Assembly: GCF_001941975.2 (NCBI RefSeq)
Contig: NZ_CP146991.1
Coordinates: 2,218,524 to 2,282,523 of the forward strand
From: Sporomusa sphaeroides DSM 2875
Lineage (GTDB): Bacteria; Bacillota; Negativicutes; Sporomusales; Sporomusaceae
DNA length: 64,000 nucleotides
Direction of reading: 5' to 3'
Positions 1 through 7,977 of the stretch are shown here, in pieces (positions within the stretch are counted from its first letter, which is position 1; each line of letters opens with the position of its first letter). The notes under the pieces were generated by a model, which saw only the letters and a list, made by a program, of their open reading frames with translations, was not told where the DNA came from and did not search any database. The position numbers and the translations under genes were made by a program.

Positions 1-470
1 TTGAGATTATGGAGAATAAGTGGACCAAAGACCTGCAGCCGGCATTAGCAACCCGGTCCGAGAGCCGTCCGGATGATATTTTACACGCAGCCAATCATGT
101 TGTCGATAAAAGGGAACAATTAGCCCGTGATATCTACAAACGGGATTTGGCCAAGCAAATTAGGGCAACAGTACTGGCTATTGACGGGGTTGCTGACGCC
201 AAAGTGACAGTAGACTTAGATAGCACTGACGAGCAAGGCAGCAAAGGTAAAAGTATCGGGAGGATTAAAAATGTAGTGATTTATATTGAACCGGGAATTA
301 CTGCCGATGAACGAAAGATTGAAAAAATAACCGTTGGTGGTCCGGCTATCCGCGAAACATCAAAAAAACCGGAACAATTATCTACAGCAGTAACTGACAA
401 GGTTAAACGGACAGTGTCTGAGCTATATCAGCTTAAGACCGGTCAAATTGGGGTTAAACGCTTACATTAA
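1..470 (+). CDS. spoIIIAF: Stage III sporulation protein AF, C-terminal part
   Basis: The reading frame is open to the window edge, so only the C-terminal part of the protein is present. The visible segment contains the KRDLAKQIRATV stretch and the beta-rich VIYIEPGI region seen in SpoIIIAF C-terminal domains. SpoIIIAF belongs to the SpoIIIA-SpoIIQ channel that joins mother cell and forespore; its N-terminal membrane segments lie outside the window. The next operon genes, spoIIIAG and spoIIIAH, follow only after about 1.6 kb of inserted IS110 DNA, which is unusual because these genes are normally adjacent. The identification rests mainly on gene order with spoIIIAG and spoIIIAH plus the domain pattern. 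Confidence 0.85.
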   Translation, partial: EIMENKWTKDLQPALATRSESRPDDILHAANHVVDKREQLARDIYKRDLAKQIRATVLAIDGVADAKVTVDLDSTDEQGSKGKSIGRIKNVVIYIEPGITADERKIEKITVGGPAIRETSKKPEQLSTAVTDKVKRTVSELYQLKTGQIGVKRLH

Positions 471-582
471 GCCTGCAAAGTAAAAGTCAAGTGGTGAATT
501 GAAAAAGAAATGAGCCAGTAAAAATATGCACCACAAACAAGCCACCGCAAAAAGCGCTGGCTGACAAGTGAATTGCAGGGGA

Positions 583-1794
583 CTATTCGGTTGTAGTAAG
601 CGAAGCCAAGTATTCCTTCACTTTCCCATAGTAAATACGTAGAAACTTGTTAGCCCCGGCGGTCATGTAGACGAAGTACGGTTTACCTTCGGCACGCTTC
701 TTGTCCATGAAGCAAAACACCGGGTCGTCAGACGGAGCTTTCTTAATAAGCACATCCATCACCAGAAAAAGCGTTTTCCGTAGCTCCGGGGAGCCGTGTT
801 TAGAAACGGAGCTGCTCTTGGCCTCGTATCTACCGGACTGGTTTGCACCAGGGTCAACGCCGGCAAAGGCGGTTAAAGAGTTGCGGCGCTCGAAGCGCAT
901 CACATCGCCAATTTCGGCCATGAGTTGTGGCCCAAGCGACTCTCCAACGCCGTACAGTGACATTACGACAGGATATTCAGGAAGTTGCTGAGCCAGCCGC
1001 TTCATTTCTGTGCGAAGCAATTCAACCGTTCTAGCTGTGACGTTTAGCTGATCAATAGCTTGCCGAAGCAGTAGCTTGGTCAAGGAATCCTTGGGGAGCA
1101 TGGCAATTAAGTTCTTCGCTTGCGTATGGATTTCAGAGGCTTTCACAGAGTTGAAATTGTACCCATGCCGCTGGCACCATGTATGGTAACGCTTAATAAA
1201 TGCAGTCTGTCCCATACACCGAACACAGTCCACATGCCAGAAAGACGCAGCAAAGTCCACCCACTTCTGGCTGCCATCCTCACGGGTGGGGCTGGAGAAA
1301 AGTGCATTAGCTCCAGGATAGGTCTGATCAAGAAGGGCAATGAGGTTATTCTTCATAGCAATCTTGCTCTTGTTGTATAGACCATATTGCCGGTTCATAG
1401 TTTTCAGTTGGTAACGAATCGTATCCATAGGAGTATGTTGACGTAGTTCTATCCAGTTGTCAAGACCATACCGAGCGATCTTCATGGAGTCGGCTTTATC
1501 CGTTTTGACACGCCGGAGGGAGTTGTTGCCGTAATCCTTAATGAGCTTCGGATTGACTGCGCAGACAAAGATTCCTGAGTTATGGAGTATCTGAGCTACT
1601 GGTTCGTAATATCGCCCCGTATGCTCTAGAATGGCCCTTGTTTCACCGTCCAGGCTTTTCAGGTAGCCTGCCAGTTTACGGAGTTCACTGGTGGTGTGAG
1701 GCACCTCATACGGTTTAACGACCACTTCTCCAAAGGGACGGACAACAGCAATCATGCTCTTACCTTTGGAAACATCAATTCCTACTGCGTTCAT
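583..1794 (-). CDS. IS110-family transposase (DEDD RuvC-like plus serine domain)
   Basis: The product of about 403 residues has the IS110 architecture. The N-terminal RuvC-like DEDD domain shows GIDVSK near the start, the acidic EHTGRYYEP motif and RRVKTDKADS. The C-terminal Transposase_20 domain shows the GVGESLGPQLMAEIG and FAGVDPGANQSG motifs followed by SKHGSPELRK. IS110 enzymes recombine DNA through a RuvC-like fold plus a catalytic serine and are guided by an element-encoded bridge RNA. The ATG of MNAVGIDVSK is preferred over the ATG five codons upstream because GGGAG lies eight bases before it. The frame is intact, so the copy may be active. Confidence 0.93.
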   Translation of the reverse strand: MNAVGIDVSKGKSMIAVVRPFGEVVVKPYEVPHTTSELRKLAGYLKSLDGETRAILEHTGRYYEPVAQILHNSGIFVCAVNPKLIKDYGNNSLRRVKTDKADSMKIARYGLDNWIELRQHTPMDTIRYQLKTMNRQYGLYNKSKIAMKNNLIALLDQTYPGANALFSSPTREDGSQKWVDFAASFWHVDCVRCMGQTAFIKRYHTWCQRHGYNFNSVKASEIHTQAKNLIAMLPKDSLTKLLLRQAIDQLNVTARTVELLRTEMKRLAQQLPEYPVVMSLYGVGESLGPQLMAEIGDVMRFERRNSLTAFAGVDPGANQSGRYEAKSSSVSKHGSPELRKTLFLVMDVLIKKAPSDDPVFCFMDKKRAEGKPYFVYMTAGANKFLRIYYGKVKEYLASLTTTE

Positions 1795-1809
1795 CAAACA
1801 CGCTCCCAT

Positions 1810-2050
1810 TACAGATTAACAATTGGCAGGCCAGCCTTCTATCATTGCCGATTCTATCTGTTTGATGACACGGACGCACTGGTTGACAGTGGTTCTACCT
1901 GCATAAATCGAACGCTGCGAATGAGAGGCTGGCTGACTGACTTAAATACGGACGTGGTTAGTCCTTGGAGGTTTCCGTCAGACCCATTGCTCTTTCATTC
2001 TATCAGCTTAGGCAACAATGTGGCGAAAACATGGCTGGTTGTCATGTTTT
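1810..2050 (-). ncRNA. Candidate IS110 bridge RNA region
   Basis: This non-coding stretch lies just upstream of the transposase on the same strand. In IS621-like IS110 elements that is where the bridge RNA, which pairs with donor and target DNA, is encoded. The sequence has short complementary segments compatible with stem-loops, for example CCACTG with CAGTGG around 1890. Individual guide loops could not be assigned because the element ends are not defined. Support comes from position, element family and foldability only; no transcript evidence exists. Confidence 0.45.
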
Positions 2051-2086
2051 AGTCCCTAAATCTATAGTAACAGGAGGTTACATGGT

Positions 2087-2701
2087 ATGACTGCATTAAA
2101 AATATCTCTTAAAGAATGGCTGGCAGGAGTAAAAAAAACCATACCCAGTCAAATTGTAAAAGCCGGAGCGGTAAATGCCAGACTGATCTGGCTGGGACTA
2201 CTCGGAGTTATGCTGCTGGTTGTTGGTGGAGTTTATGAGCCATTTAGCGCGCCTGCACCCGCGGTGCCCTTAGAAACACCTAAGACTACTCCGGCTGTAA
2301 GCCGCAGTTATGAAGAAGCTCTTGAAAGTAAACTTGCCAATCTTCTGGCCCAGGTCAGAGGAGCCGGTTCCGTTTCGGTAAGTATTATCCTTGAAACCGG
2401 CGGTATGCAGGAGCATGCCAAAAACATTACCAAAGAAACTAAAACCGTACAGGAAAAAGATAATACAGGTGGTCTGCGTACGACAACAGAAATTAAAGAG
2501 ACAGAGCAAGTATTGTTAAGCAGGGAAAATGGTGCCGACAAAGCGGTAATGGTACGGGAATTTAAACCGGTAATTAAGGGGGTTCTGGTCGTGGCCGAAG
2601 GTGCATATGATTCAACCGTAAAAGCCAACCTTACCAAAGCTGTCGAATCAGGTTTGGGGATTCCATCCTATAAAATTACAGTTATGCCCCAAAGAAAGTG
2701 A
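2087..2701 (+). CDS. spoIIIAG: Stage III sporulation protein AG
   Basis: The 204-residue protein has one membrane segment near residues 25-50 (LIWLGLLGVMLLVVGGVY) followed by a proline-rich linker and an alpha/beta domain. SYEEALESKLANLLAQVRGAGSVSVSIILE and the later GVLVVAEGA match SpoIIIAG, which forms a large ring in the SpoIIIA-SpoIIQ channel. The ribosome site AGGAGG lies shortly before the ATG. It sits directly upstream of spoIIIAH and is separated from spoIIIAF by the IS110 insertion, so its transcription may depend on read-through or on a promoter near the element end. Confidence 0.93.
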   Translation: MTALKISLKEWLAGVKKTIPSQIVKAGAVNARLIWLGLLGVMLLVVGGVYEPFSAPAPAVPLETPKTTPAVSRSYEEALESKLANLLAQVRGAGSVSVSIILETGGMQEHAKNITKETKTVQEKDNTGGLRTTTEIKETEQVLLSRENGADKAVMVREFKPVIKGVLVVAEGAYDSTVKANLTKAVESGLGIPSYKITVMPQRK

Positions 2702-2711
2702 GGTGAGAGGG

Positions 2712-3254
2712 ATGAAAATAATATCGGTATTTTCTGTGAACAGGCTGGGGAAGATGGCTATTTTTGTAGTAGTAATCGGTATTTTTTCCCTGCTGCTCAG
2801 TGGTGCCTGGAATTATATTCAGGATACGTATCAGGTCAGGGCTGACAGATCGAATGCTATGCAAGTTACCAGGCCAATACTATCAGAGCAAGTCGTACCT
2901 GTTATGGCTCCGGATTTTTTTACCGAATACCGGTTAGAACGGGATAAAATCAGGAGTGAAAGGTCAGACCTTTTGCGGGAGATTATTAAAAATGCTGCAG
3001 CTGAAGATACTAAGCATCAGGCGCAAGAAACCATTTTAAAAATGACTCTGGAAAAACAGCGTGAGGCTGAAATGGAAAACCTGATCAAAGCAAAAGGGTT
3101 TACCGATGCCCTTGTATTTATCAGTGACAATTCAGTAAGCGCAGTAGTAAAGACCACGGCGCTTACCCAGGAAGAAGTTGTGCAAGTGGCAGAAGTGATC
3201 AGCCGCCTTGCCGGAGTTAAGCCTGAAGATATAACGGTTAGTGCCAAACCCTGA
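2712..3254 (+). CDS. spoIIIAH: Stage III sporulation protein AH
   Basis: The 180-residue protein has an N-terminal membrane anchor (residues about 12-30, MAIFVVVIGIFSLLLSGAW) and a charged helix region. It ends in a compact domain with KAKGFTDALVFISDNSVSAVVK and GVKPEDITVSAKP. These are features of the SpoIIIAH YscJ/FliF-like domain that binds SpoIIQ across the intermembrane space of the engulfed forespore. The ATG with GAGGTGAGAGG before it is chosen over the GTG three codons upstream. It follows spoIIIAG by ten bases, so they are cotranscribed. Confidence 0.92.
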   Translation: MKIISVFSVNRLGKMAIFVVVIGIFSLLLSGAWNYIQDTYQVRADRSNAMQVTRPILSEQVVPVMAPDFFTEYRLERDKIRSERSDLLREIIKNAAAEDTKHQAQETILKMTLEKQREAEMENLIKAKGFTDALVFISDNSVSAVVKTTALTQEEVVQVAEVISRLAGVKPEDITVSAKP

Positions 3255-3334
3255 GTGGAGTTGTAGCTTTGCTTACTTTTTCGCATCATCTTTATAAAAG
3301 CTCAGCACAAGTTGTGTTTTCTTTATTGCTTAAA

Positions 3335-3363
3335 TTGTAAAAATGGAAAAAGCTTGGTATAAT
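3335..3363 (+). promoter_or_regulatory. Promoter upstream of asp23
   Basis: TTGTAA is followed after exactly 17 bases by TATAAT, a good vegetative sigma-A match. It lies about 190 bp before asp23, and the folded repeat at 3407-3512 would be part of the resulting 5' leader. Confidence 0.6.
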
Positions 3364-3406
3364 AATATAAATATAATACCTGTATGCAGTAAGGCAGCAT
3401 TAACTT

Positions 3407-3512
3407 TAGGGCGGGGTTTTTACTCCAGCTAAGGTTAATCGCCCAACTTCCAGGGATCCTCCTAAACTCCTATTTAAAGCAAATGGGAGTCTTAGAGCGG
3501 GTTGGTCATCAG
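3407..3512 (+). repeat. Dispersed repeat family B, copy 1
   Basis: This stretch resembles the reverse complement of 39679-39792 over about 100 bp. Shared blocks are GGGGTTTT, AAGGTTA.TCGCCC, TCCAGGGA, GGGAGT and TTAGAGCG.GTT.GTCATC. Complementary blocks inside each copy suggest folding, clearer in copy 2. It lies between the asp23 promoter and gene, so it is probably transcribed. Confidence 0.65.
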
Positions 3513-3556
3513 ATAATTTGGTATTTAGATTCAGGATTTTGAGGGGGAGGATTAGA

Positions 3557-3952
3557 ATGGATAATCGACAGGAAAGAACAGAACAAACTGATGTAGGTTC
3601 GATTCGGATAGCTGATGAAGTGGTTGGCATTATTGCCGGACTGGCAGCAACCGAAGTACCCGGTGTTGCCGGAATGAGCGCCGGTTTGGTGGGTGGCATT
3701 GCCGAAATGCTGGGTAAGAAAAATCTCTCTAAAGGTGTTAAGGTTGAAGTTGGAGAGAAGGAAGCCGCGGTAGATTTATATATAATTGTTGAATATGGTG
3801 TACGTATACCTGATGTTGCACTGCGAGTCCAGGAGAATGTTAAACGGGGAATTGAGTCAATGACCGGTCTGGATGTTGTTGAAGTCAATATTCATGTTCA
3901 AGGCGTAGGCTTTGCTCAGGACGTTAAAGAAGACGATATTAGGGTAAGATAA
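3557..3952 (+). CDS. Asp23/Gls24 family envelope stress protein
   Basis: The 131-residue protein carries the Asp23 pattern IRIADEVVGIIAGLAATEVPGVAGM, a glycine-rich GLVGGIAEMLGKK segment and the VDLYIIVEYGVRIPDVALRVQENVK region. Asp23 proteins are abundant and bind the cytoplasmic membrane through AmaP, whose gene follows here. The GGGGGAGG site eight bases before the ATG fixes the start and rules out the longer upstream reading. The stop codon overlaps the first bases of a family A repeat. Confidence 0.9.
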   Translation: MDNRQERTEQTDVGSIRIADEVVGIIAGLAATEVPGVAGMSAGLVGGIAEMLGKKNLSKGVKVEVGEKEAAVDLYIIVEYGVRIPDVALRVQENVKRGIESMTGLDVVEVNIHVQGVGFAQDVKEDDIRVR

Positions 3953-4057
3953 AGAAAACACGGCTTGCGCCGAGCCTTTGGCGACAGCGCAAACCGATGT
4001 TGCCCTTATCCTGCTTTTAAGAAAGTCATACTTTCTGTTAGGATAAAGAAAACACGG
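3951..4057 (+). repeat. Dispersed repeat family A, copy 1
   Basis: The unit is bounded by the direct repeats AAAGAAAACACGG at 3951 and 4045. Between them are two stem-forming parts, CGGCTTGCGC with GCGCAAACCG and AGAAAGT with ACTTTCT. Related copies lie at 30009-30100, 60764-60858 (reverse) and, as a half unit, 56654-56698 (reverse). It begins inside the asp23 stop codon. Confidence 0.75.
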
Positions 4058-4142
4058 TAAACCAGTAGTCCGCCAAGTTTCAAACCATGGGATGGATTTG
4101 GGCTTGGCGGGACTGCCAGGTAAGGCAAAGAAAGGAGACGCT

Positions 4143-4682
4143 ATGGGGATCATTGACCGCATTATGTTATCTATTTACACATTTTTCTTGGCGTTTTTAT
4201 CGGTTGTCGTTATTCTCCTGTCTTTACGCCTTATTCCTTTGGAATTGGCGTGGACAAGTCTTGCTTATGTGTATGGTCAATGGGAAGCTTCGCTGGTTGG
4301 CGCTGTTTTTTTTCTCGTAAGCATCAGATTGCTGTTAGCCGGTCTCCGTTCCCGCAGAGTGAAGAATACCATTGTTCATCATAATGACATGGGAGATGTG
4401 CATATTTCTCTTATGGCTGTGGAAAATCTGGTGGAGAAAGTTGCCAGACATATTCGCGGTGTACGTGACATTAAAGTAGATGTTTCAATGGCCCATGAGA
4501 ACATTATTGTTCGGATGAAAGTCAAAATCAGTCCGGAAAGTCATGTGCCGACCGTAGCTGCGGAGATTCAAAACCGTGTTCATGAATATGTAAAAAATAC
4601 CGTGGGCATAGAATTAGCTGATGTTCAGGTTATGGTCGAAACCATTAGCAATGACTTCAAAACGAAACAGCGTGTTGAATAG
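4143..4682 (+). CDS. amaP: Alkaline shock response membrane anchor protein AmaP
   Basis: The 179-residue protein has two N-terminal membrane segments (about residues 5-27 and 43-65) and a soluble C-terminal part with MAVENLVEKVARHIRGVRDIKV. That pattern and the position after asp23 fit AmaP, the anchor that recruits Asp23 to the membrane. The ATG of MGIIDRIML follows AAAGGAGA by six bases, so the extra N-terminal residues of the longer frame are discarded. It is followed within a few bases by a small membrane protein gene, the usual amaP neighbour. Confidence 0.88.
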   Translation: MGIIDRIMLSIYTFFLAFLSVVVILLSLRLIPLELAWTSLAYVYGQWEASLVGAVFFLVSIRLLLAGLRSRRVKNTIVHHNDMGDVHISLMAVENLVEKVARHIRGVRDIKVDVSMAHENIIVRMKVKISPESHVPTVAAEIQNRVHEYVKNTVGIELADVQVMVETISNDFKTKQRVE

Positions 4683-4693
4683 GGGTGGCAGCA

Positions 4694-4921
4694 TTGAACT
4701 CCAAATTGTTGGCAGAAATCTGGCAGAACCATAGCGGAAAAATGATTGGTGTTCTAGTGGGATTTGTCATCGGTATTCTCATCTTAATTTTTGGCTTTTT
4801 CCAGACATTATTTGTTGCTTTATGCGCTGCGGCCGGCTATGTAGTTGGCAAGCGAATTGATCAAAAAGAAGACATTATGGAAATATTGGACAAACTGCTG
4901 CCACCGGGTTACAACCGGTAG
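4694..4921 (+). CDS. Small membrane protein, DUF2273 type
   Basis: The product of about 75 residues has one hydrophobic stretch (VLVGFVIGILILIFGFFQTLFVALCAAAGYVVG) and a short acidic C-terminus. DUF2273 proteins commonly follow Asp23 family genes in Firmicutes; their exact role is not known. A TTG start is preferred because AGGGGTGG lies six bases before it, although a GTG three codons upstream is possible. nusB follows 22 bp later. Confidence 0.75.
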   Translation: MNSKLLAEIWQNHSGKMIGVLVGFVIGILILIFGFFQTLFVALCAAAGYVVGKRIDQKEDIMEILDKLLPPGYNR

Positions 4922-4943
4922 CTGCTTTGGAAAGAGGGACATT

Positions 4944-5363
4944 ATGAGTCGCAGAAAGGCCCGTGAAATGGCTGTTCAAGCATTATTTCAACTTGATTTT
5001 AACGCCGGTGTTACCAGTGAAGAGGCACTTACCGCCGTCTTTAGCGAGCGTGAGGGAGCAATTAGCGAAACTACCAAAAGCTACGCAAAATCATTGGTGG
5101 AAGGCACCCAGAGCAACTTAGCCGCAATTGATAATTATATATCTGACCTATCACGGGAATGGAAAATTGACCGTATGGCCGGAGTCGACCGCAATATCGC
5201 CCGGATGGCTATTTATGAAATGAAATATAGTGAAGAACGCCTCCAGCCAGGTGTTGCGATTAACGAAGCCGTAGAACTGGCAAAAACTTTTGGAACCGAA
5301 GACTCAAGCCGTTTTATTAACGGAATTTTAGGGTCAATTGTAAAAAATAAGCAGTTATCATGA
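4944..5363 (+). CDS. nusB: Transcription antitermination factor NusB
   Basis: The 139-residue protein is all-helical with the NusB pattern SRRKAREMAVQALFQLDFN at the N-terminus and the conserved RMAIYEMKY, VAINEAVELAKTFGTEDSSRFINGILG at the C-terminus. NusB binds the boxA RNA of rRNA leaders with NusE (S10) and promotes antitermination. The ATG preceded by AGAGGG is used. The stop overlaps the start of the downstream TsaD-like gene by four bases (ATGA), which suggests translational coupling. Confidence 0.96.
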   Translation: MSRRKAREMAVQALFQLDFNAGVTSEEALTAVFSEREGAISETTKSYAKSLVEGTQSNLAAIDNYISDLSREWKIDRMAGVDRNIARMAIYEMKYSEERLQPGVAINEAVELAKTFGTEDSSRFINGILGSIVKNKQLS

Positions 5364-6322
5364 AGTATGTATTGGGAATAGACACTAGTTGTTATACTAC
5401 TTCTGTTGCTATATTAGATGAGCAGGGAACGCCGGTTGCCGATTGCCGGCGCATTCTGGAGGTAAAAGCAGGTTCCCGGGGACTTCAGCAATCTGAAATG
5501 GTATTTCAGCATACACGTAATCTGCCGGATCTTTTTGCCCAGGCCTGTTTACCTGTCGGGAAACCTGTGAACTTCAGCGCTATCGGAGTGTCGGCTTTCC
5601 CCCGGCCTTTGTCAGACTCCTATATGCCGGCTTTTCTGGTGGGAGAAGGATATGCGAAAGTACTGGCTCTTAGTCAGGCTGTGCCCCTGCAGCGTATTAG
5701 TCATCAGGAAAACCATATTTTTGCCGGAATACGTTCAGCCGGCGGGCCTAAAACCGGCAGTTTTTTAGCTGTGCATCTATCTGGCGGAACAACCGAGATT
5801 GTTCGGGTATCACCTGCTGTATGTCCGTCTGCTGCCGGGCGGCTGAATATTGAAATTCTGGGTGGCAGTCTGGATATTCATGCAGGACAACTGGTTGACC
5901 GTATTGGCGTTCTGCTGGGCTTGACCTTTCCGGCCGGTCCCCAACTGGAGGCTTTGGCAGCCGCAGCCGGCGAGCCGGCTATCTATATCCCGGTGACTGT
6001 TCGTGGTGCCTCGGTTAGTTTTGCCGGGCCTGAGACCTATGTTCGCAGGCTGGTAGGCCAGGGCGCAGACAAAAGGGTAATTGCCGCCGGTGTTGAACTG
6101 TGTATTGCCCGTGCGGTCACTGCCATGATAAAATATGCTGTTGCCAATACCGGTTTAAACGATGTACTGCTTGTTGGCGGAGTAATGGCAAATAAGTGTA
6201 TCCGGCAATATCTTGTCACCCAATTGGCAGACACCAATATAGCTCAATTATATTTTCCTGATATTATATATAGTCCGGACAATGCTACCGGGGCTGCTTA
6301 TTTTGCTTTAAATTGCCGGTAG
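5360..6322 (+). CDS. TsaD/Kae1-family paralogue
   Basis: The 320-residue protein has the Kae1/TsaD actin-like fold: GIDTSCYTTSVAI at the N-terminus, the metal motif HQENHIFA (H-x3-H), LSGGTTEIV and a C-terminal VGGVMANKCIR. Authentic TsaD, with TsaB and TsaE, makes the t6A base of tRNA. This protein is more divergent than true TsaD, and no tsaB or tsaE is nearby, so it is best treated as a paralogue of unknown role. The start overlaps the nusB stop. A hairpin and terminator follow. Confidence 0.8.
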   Translation: MKYVLGIDTSCYTTSVAILDEQGTPVADCRRILEVKAGSRGLQQSEMVFQHTRNLPDLFAQACLPVGKPVNFSAIGVSAFPRPLSDSYMPAFLVGEGYAKVLALSQAVPLQRISHQENHIFAGIRSAGGPKTGSFLAVHLSGGTTEIVRVSPAVCPSAAGRLNIEILGGSLDIHAGQLVDRIGVLLGLTFPAGPQLEALAAAAGEPAIYIPVTVRGASVSFAGPETYVRRLVGQGADKRVIAAGVELCIARAVTAMIKYAVANTGLNDVLLVGGVMANKCIRQYLVTQLADTNIAQLYFPDIIYSPDNATGAAYFALNCR

Positions 6323-6337
6323 CTGCTCATGAATCCA

Positions 6338-6361
6338 CCAATGCACTTTCCTGTGCATTGG
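6338..6361 (+). other. Hairpin after the TsaD paralogue
   Basis: CCAATGCAC and GTGCATTGG form a perfect nine-base stem with a six-base loop. No T run follows, so it may protect the mRNA end rather than terminate it; a proper terminator lies 50 bp downstream. Confidence 0.5.
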
Positions 6362-6410
6362 ATCAAAAAGTATATGCCAGGAAGTGGCACCCTGGTACAA
6401 AATTCTTTAC

Positions 6411-6434
6411 CCAGACTTATGTCTGGTTTTTTTT
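6411..6434 (+). terminator. Intrinsic terminator of the asp23-nusB-tsaD-like block
   Basis: CCAGAC-TTAT-GTCTGG is followed directly by eight T residues. It separates the upstream block from xseA. Confidence 0.85.
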
Positions 6435-6460
6435 ACAATTATAAGTTATTATTATTAACA

Positions 6461-6484
6461 GTATGGTAACAGCTGTTACCATAC
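6461..6484. promoter_or_regulatory. Perfect 24-bp palindrome, possible operator
   Basis: GTATGGTAACAG is followed immediately by its exact reverse complement, with no spacer. It lies between the terminator and xseA, where a repressor or activator would act on the xseA-xseB-ispA-dxs operon. The sequence itself gives no identity for the binding protein. Confidence 0.5.
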
Positions 6485-6516
6485 AATAAATAAATTTGAT
6501 GCCAGGTGGAATACAA

Positions 6517-7731
6517 ATGAGTAATATATATACCGTTAGCGACCTGACAAAATATATCAAAAACTTGCTTGACCGGGATACCAGACTGATGTCAGTGTTT
6601 ATCAAAGGTGAACTGTCTAATTTTAAAGCCCATTATTCAGGCCATTGTTATTTCACGCTTAAAGATGCCGGGTCCCAAATTAAAGGCGTCATGTTTAAAA
6701 GCCGCGCGCAATTTTTGAAATTTGAGCCGCGTGACGGACTTAAAGTTGTGGCCTATGGTCAGGTAACCGTGTTTGAACGGGACGGGCAATATCAACTCTA
6801 TGCCGATCAGTTAATACCGGACGGGGTGGGGGAGCTGAGTCTTGCCTTCAATCAATTGAAAGAAAAATTGGCTGCAGAAGGACTCTTTGACGAAAGCCGC
6901 AAGCAACAACTGCCACTCATTCCGCAGGCTATTGGCGTAATAACGTCACCCACCGGAGCGGCGCTTAGAGACATTATCACGGTAGCCAAACGCCGTCACC
7001 CCGGCATACCGCTTATTTTGTATCCTGTGCAGGTTCAGGGGCTGGAAGCTCCCGGACAAATAGTAGAAGCAATCCGCGCGTTTAATCGTTTGCAGAATGT
7101 AGAGGTTATCATTGCCGGCCGGGGTGGTGGCTCCATTGAGGAGCTATGGGCGTTCAATGACGAACAAGTGGTGCGGGCCATTGCCGCATCAAGTATTCCC
7201 ATAGTGTCGGCAGTCGGACACCAAACCGATTATACTTTGGCTGATTTTGCCGCCGACTCCCGGGCAGCAACCCCTTCCCAGGCGGCCGAAATGGTTGTTC
7301 CCGACGTTTATGAGTTGAAAAGGTATATCCAAACGCTGCAAACCATGCTGGAAAATACTATGCGGACATATATTAAACAAAGGCGGCAAGCCGTCTGTCA
7401 GTTGCGGGATAACAGAGTATTTACTCAACCGGAAAAATTGCTTGCCGAGCACCGTCAGCTGGTTGATTCCTATGTAGAACGGTTGGAACAGGCAGCGCGT
7501 AATAGTATCCTGACAAAACAGCAGCAGTTGAAACTACATGCGGAAAAATTAGCGGTATTAAACCCGCTTGCGGTACTTGCCCGCGGTTTCAGCCTGACGC
7601 GTACCCCGGCGGGACAAGTTATCAGTGCTGCCAATCAGGTAAAACCGGGACAACAATTAGAAATTATTTTAAATCATGGACGGCTTGAGGTTGAAGTCGC
7701 CTGTGTAAGGGAGAGCAAAAATGGCTACTAA
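6517..7731 (+). CDS. xseA: Exodeoxyribonuclease VII large subunit
   Basis: The 404-residue protein starts with an OB-fold domain (IYTVSDLTKYIKNLLDRD to DGQYQLYADQL) and continues with the catalytic domain, including GVITSPTGAALRDI, GRGGGSIEELWAFNDE and SAVGHQTDYTLADFAADSRAATPSQAAE. A coiled-coil part and the LARGFSLTR end follow. Exo VII degrades single-stranded DNA from both ends. ATG with GGTGG upstream is preferred over an ATG seven codons earlier. It overlaps xseB by 11 bases. Confidence 0.96.
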   Translation: MSNIYTVSDLTKYIKNLLDRDTRLMSVFIKGELSNFKAHYSGHCYFTLKDAGSQIKGVMFKSRAQFLKFEPRDGLKVVAYGQVTVFERDGQYQLYADQLIPDGVGELSLAFNQLKEKLAAEGLFDESRKQQLPLIPQAIGVITSPTGAALRDIITVAKRRHPGIPLILYPVQVQGLEAPGQIVEAIRAFNRLQNVEVIIAGRGGGSIEELWAFNDEQVVRAIAASSIPIVSAVGHQTDYTLADFAADSRAATPSQAAEMVVPDVYELKRYIQTLQTMLENTMRTYIKQRRQAVCQLRDNRVFTQPEKLLAEHRQLVDSYVERLEQAARNSILTKQQQLKLHAEKLAVLNPLAVLARGFSLTRTPAGQVISAANQVKPGQQLEIILNHGRLEVEVACVRESKNGY

Positions 7732-7975
7732 AAGTAATAAGCAAAATAATGTATGTTTTGAAGATGCTCTTGGAAAATTAGAAGTAATTGTAAAAGAGTT
7801 GGAAGCAGGTGAATTGCCTCTGGAAGAAGCTTTGGATAAGTTCAGCCAAGGCATGTCCTATGCCAAGCTATGTTTTGAGCGCCTCAGCGCGGCCGAAAAG
7901 CAGGTTGATAAAATTCTGCAGCAGGAACAAGGGCGGTTAGTTGAGCAGCCACTTAATTTAGCGGAGGGGAATTAA
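7721..7975 (+). CDS. xseB: Exodeoxyribonuclease VII small subunit
   Basis: The 84-residue helical protein has FEDALGKLEVIVKELEAGELPLEEALDKFSQGMSYAK, the XseB signature. Several copies wrap the coiled coil of XseA to make the active nuclease. Overlap with xseA indicates coupled translation, and ispA begins two bases after the stop. Confidence 0.95.
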   Translation: MATKSNKQNNVCFEDALGKLEVIVKELEAGELPLEEALDKFSQGMSYAKLCFERLSAAEKQVDKILQQEQGRLVEQPLNLAEGN

Positions 7976-7977
7976 TT

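Larger units (their letters stand above)
471..2060 (-). mobile_element. IS110-family insertion sequence between spoIIIAF and spoIIIAG
   Basis: One transposase gene on the minus strand with about 110 bp of non-coding DNA on its 3' side and about 260 bp on its 5' side fills the whole spoIIIAF-spoIIIAG gap. IS110 elements lack long terminal inverted repeats, and none is visible here, so the exact ends cannot be placed; the limits given are simply the gap between the two sporulation genes. The longer non-coding end lies upstream of the transposase, which fits the IS110 rather than the IS1111 subgroup. The element is antisense to the spoIIIA operon and may weaken or separate expression of spoIIIAG and spoIIIAH. 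Confidence 0.8.

Noticed and set aside
701-1380. Plus-strand reading frames inside the IS110 transposase
   Set aside because: They are complements of the transposase gene with no domain content.
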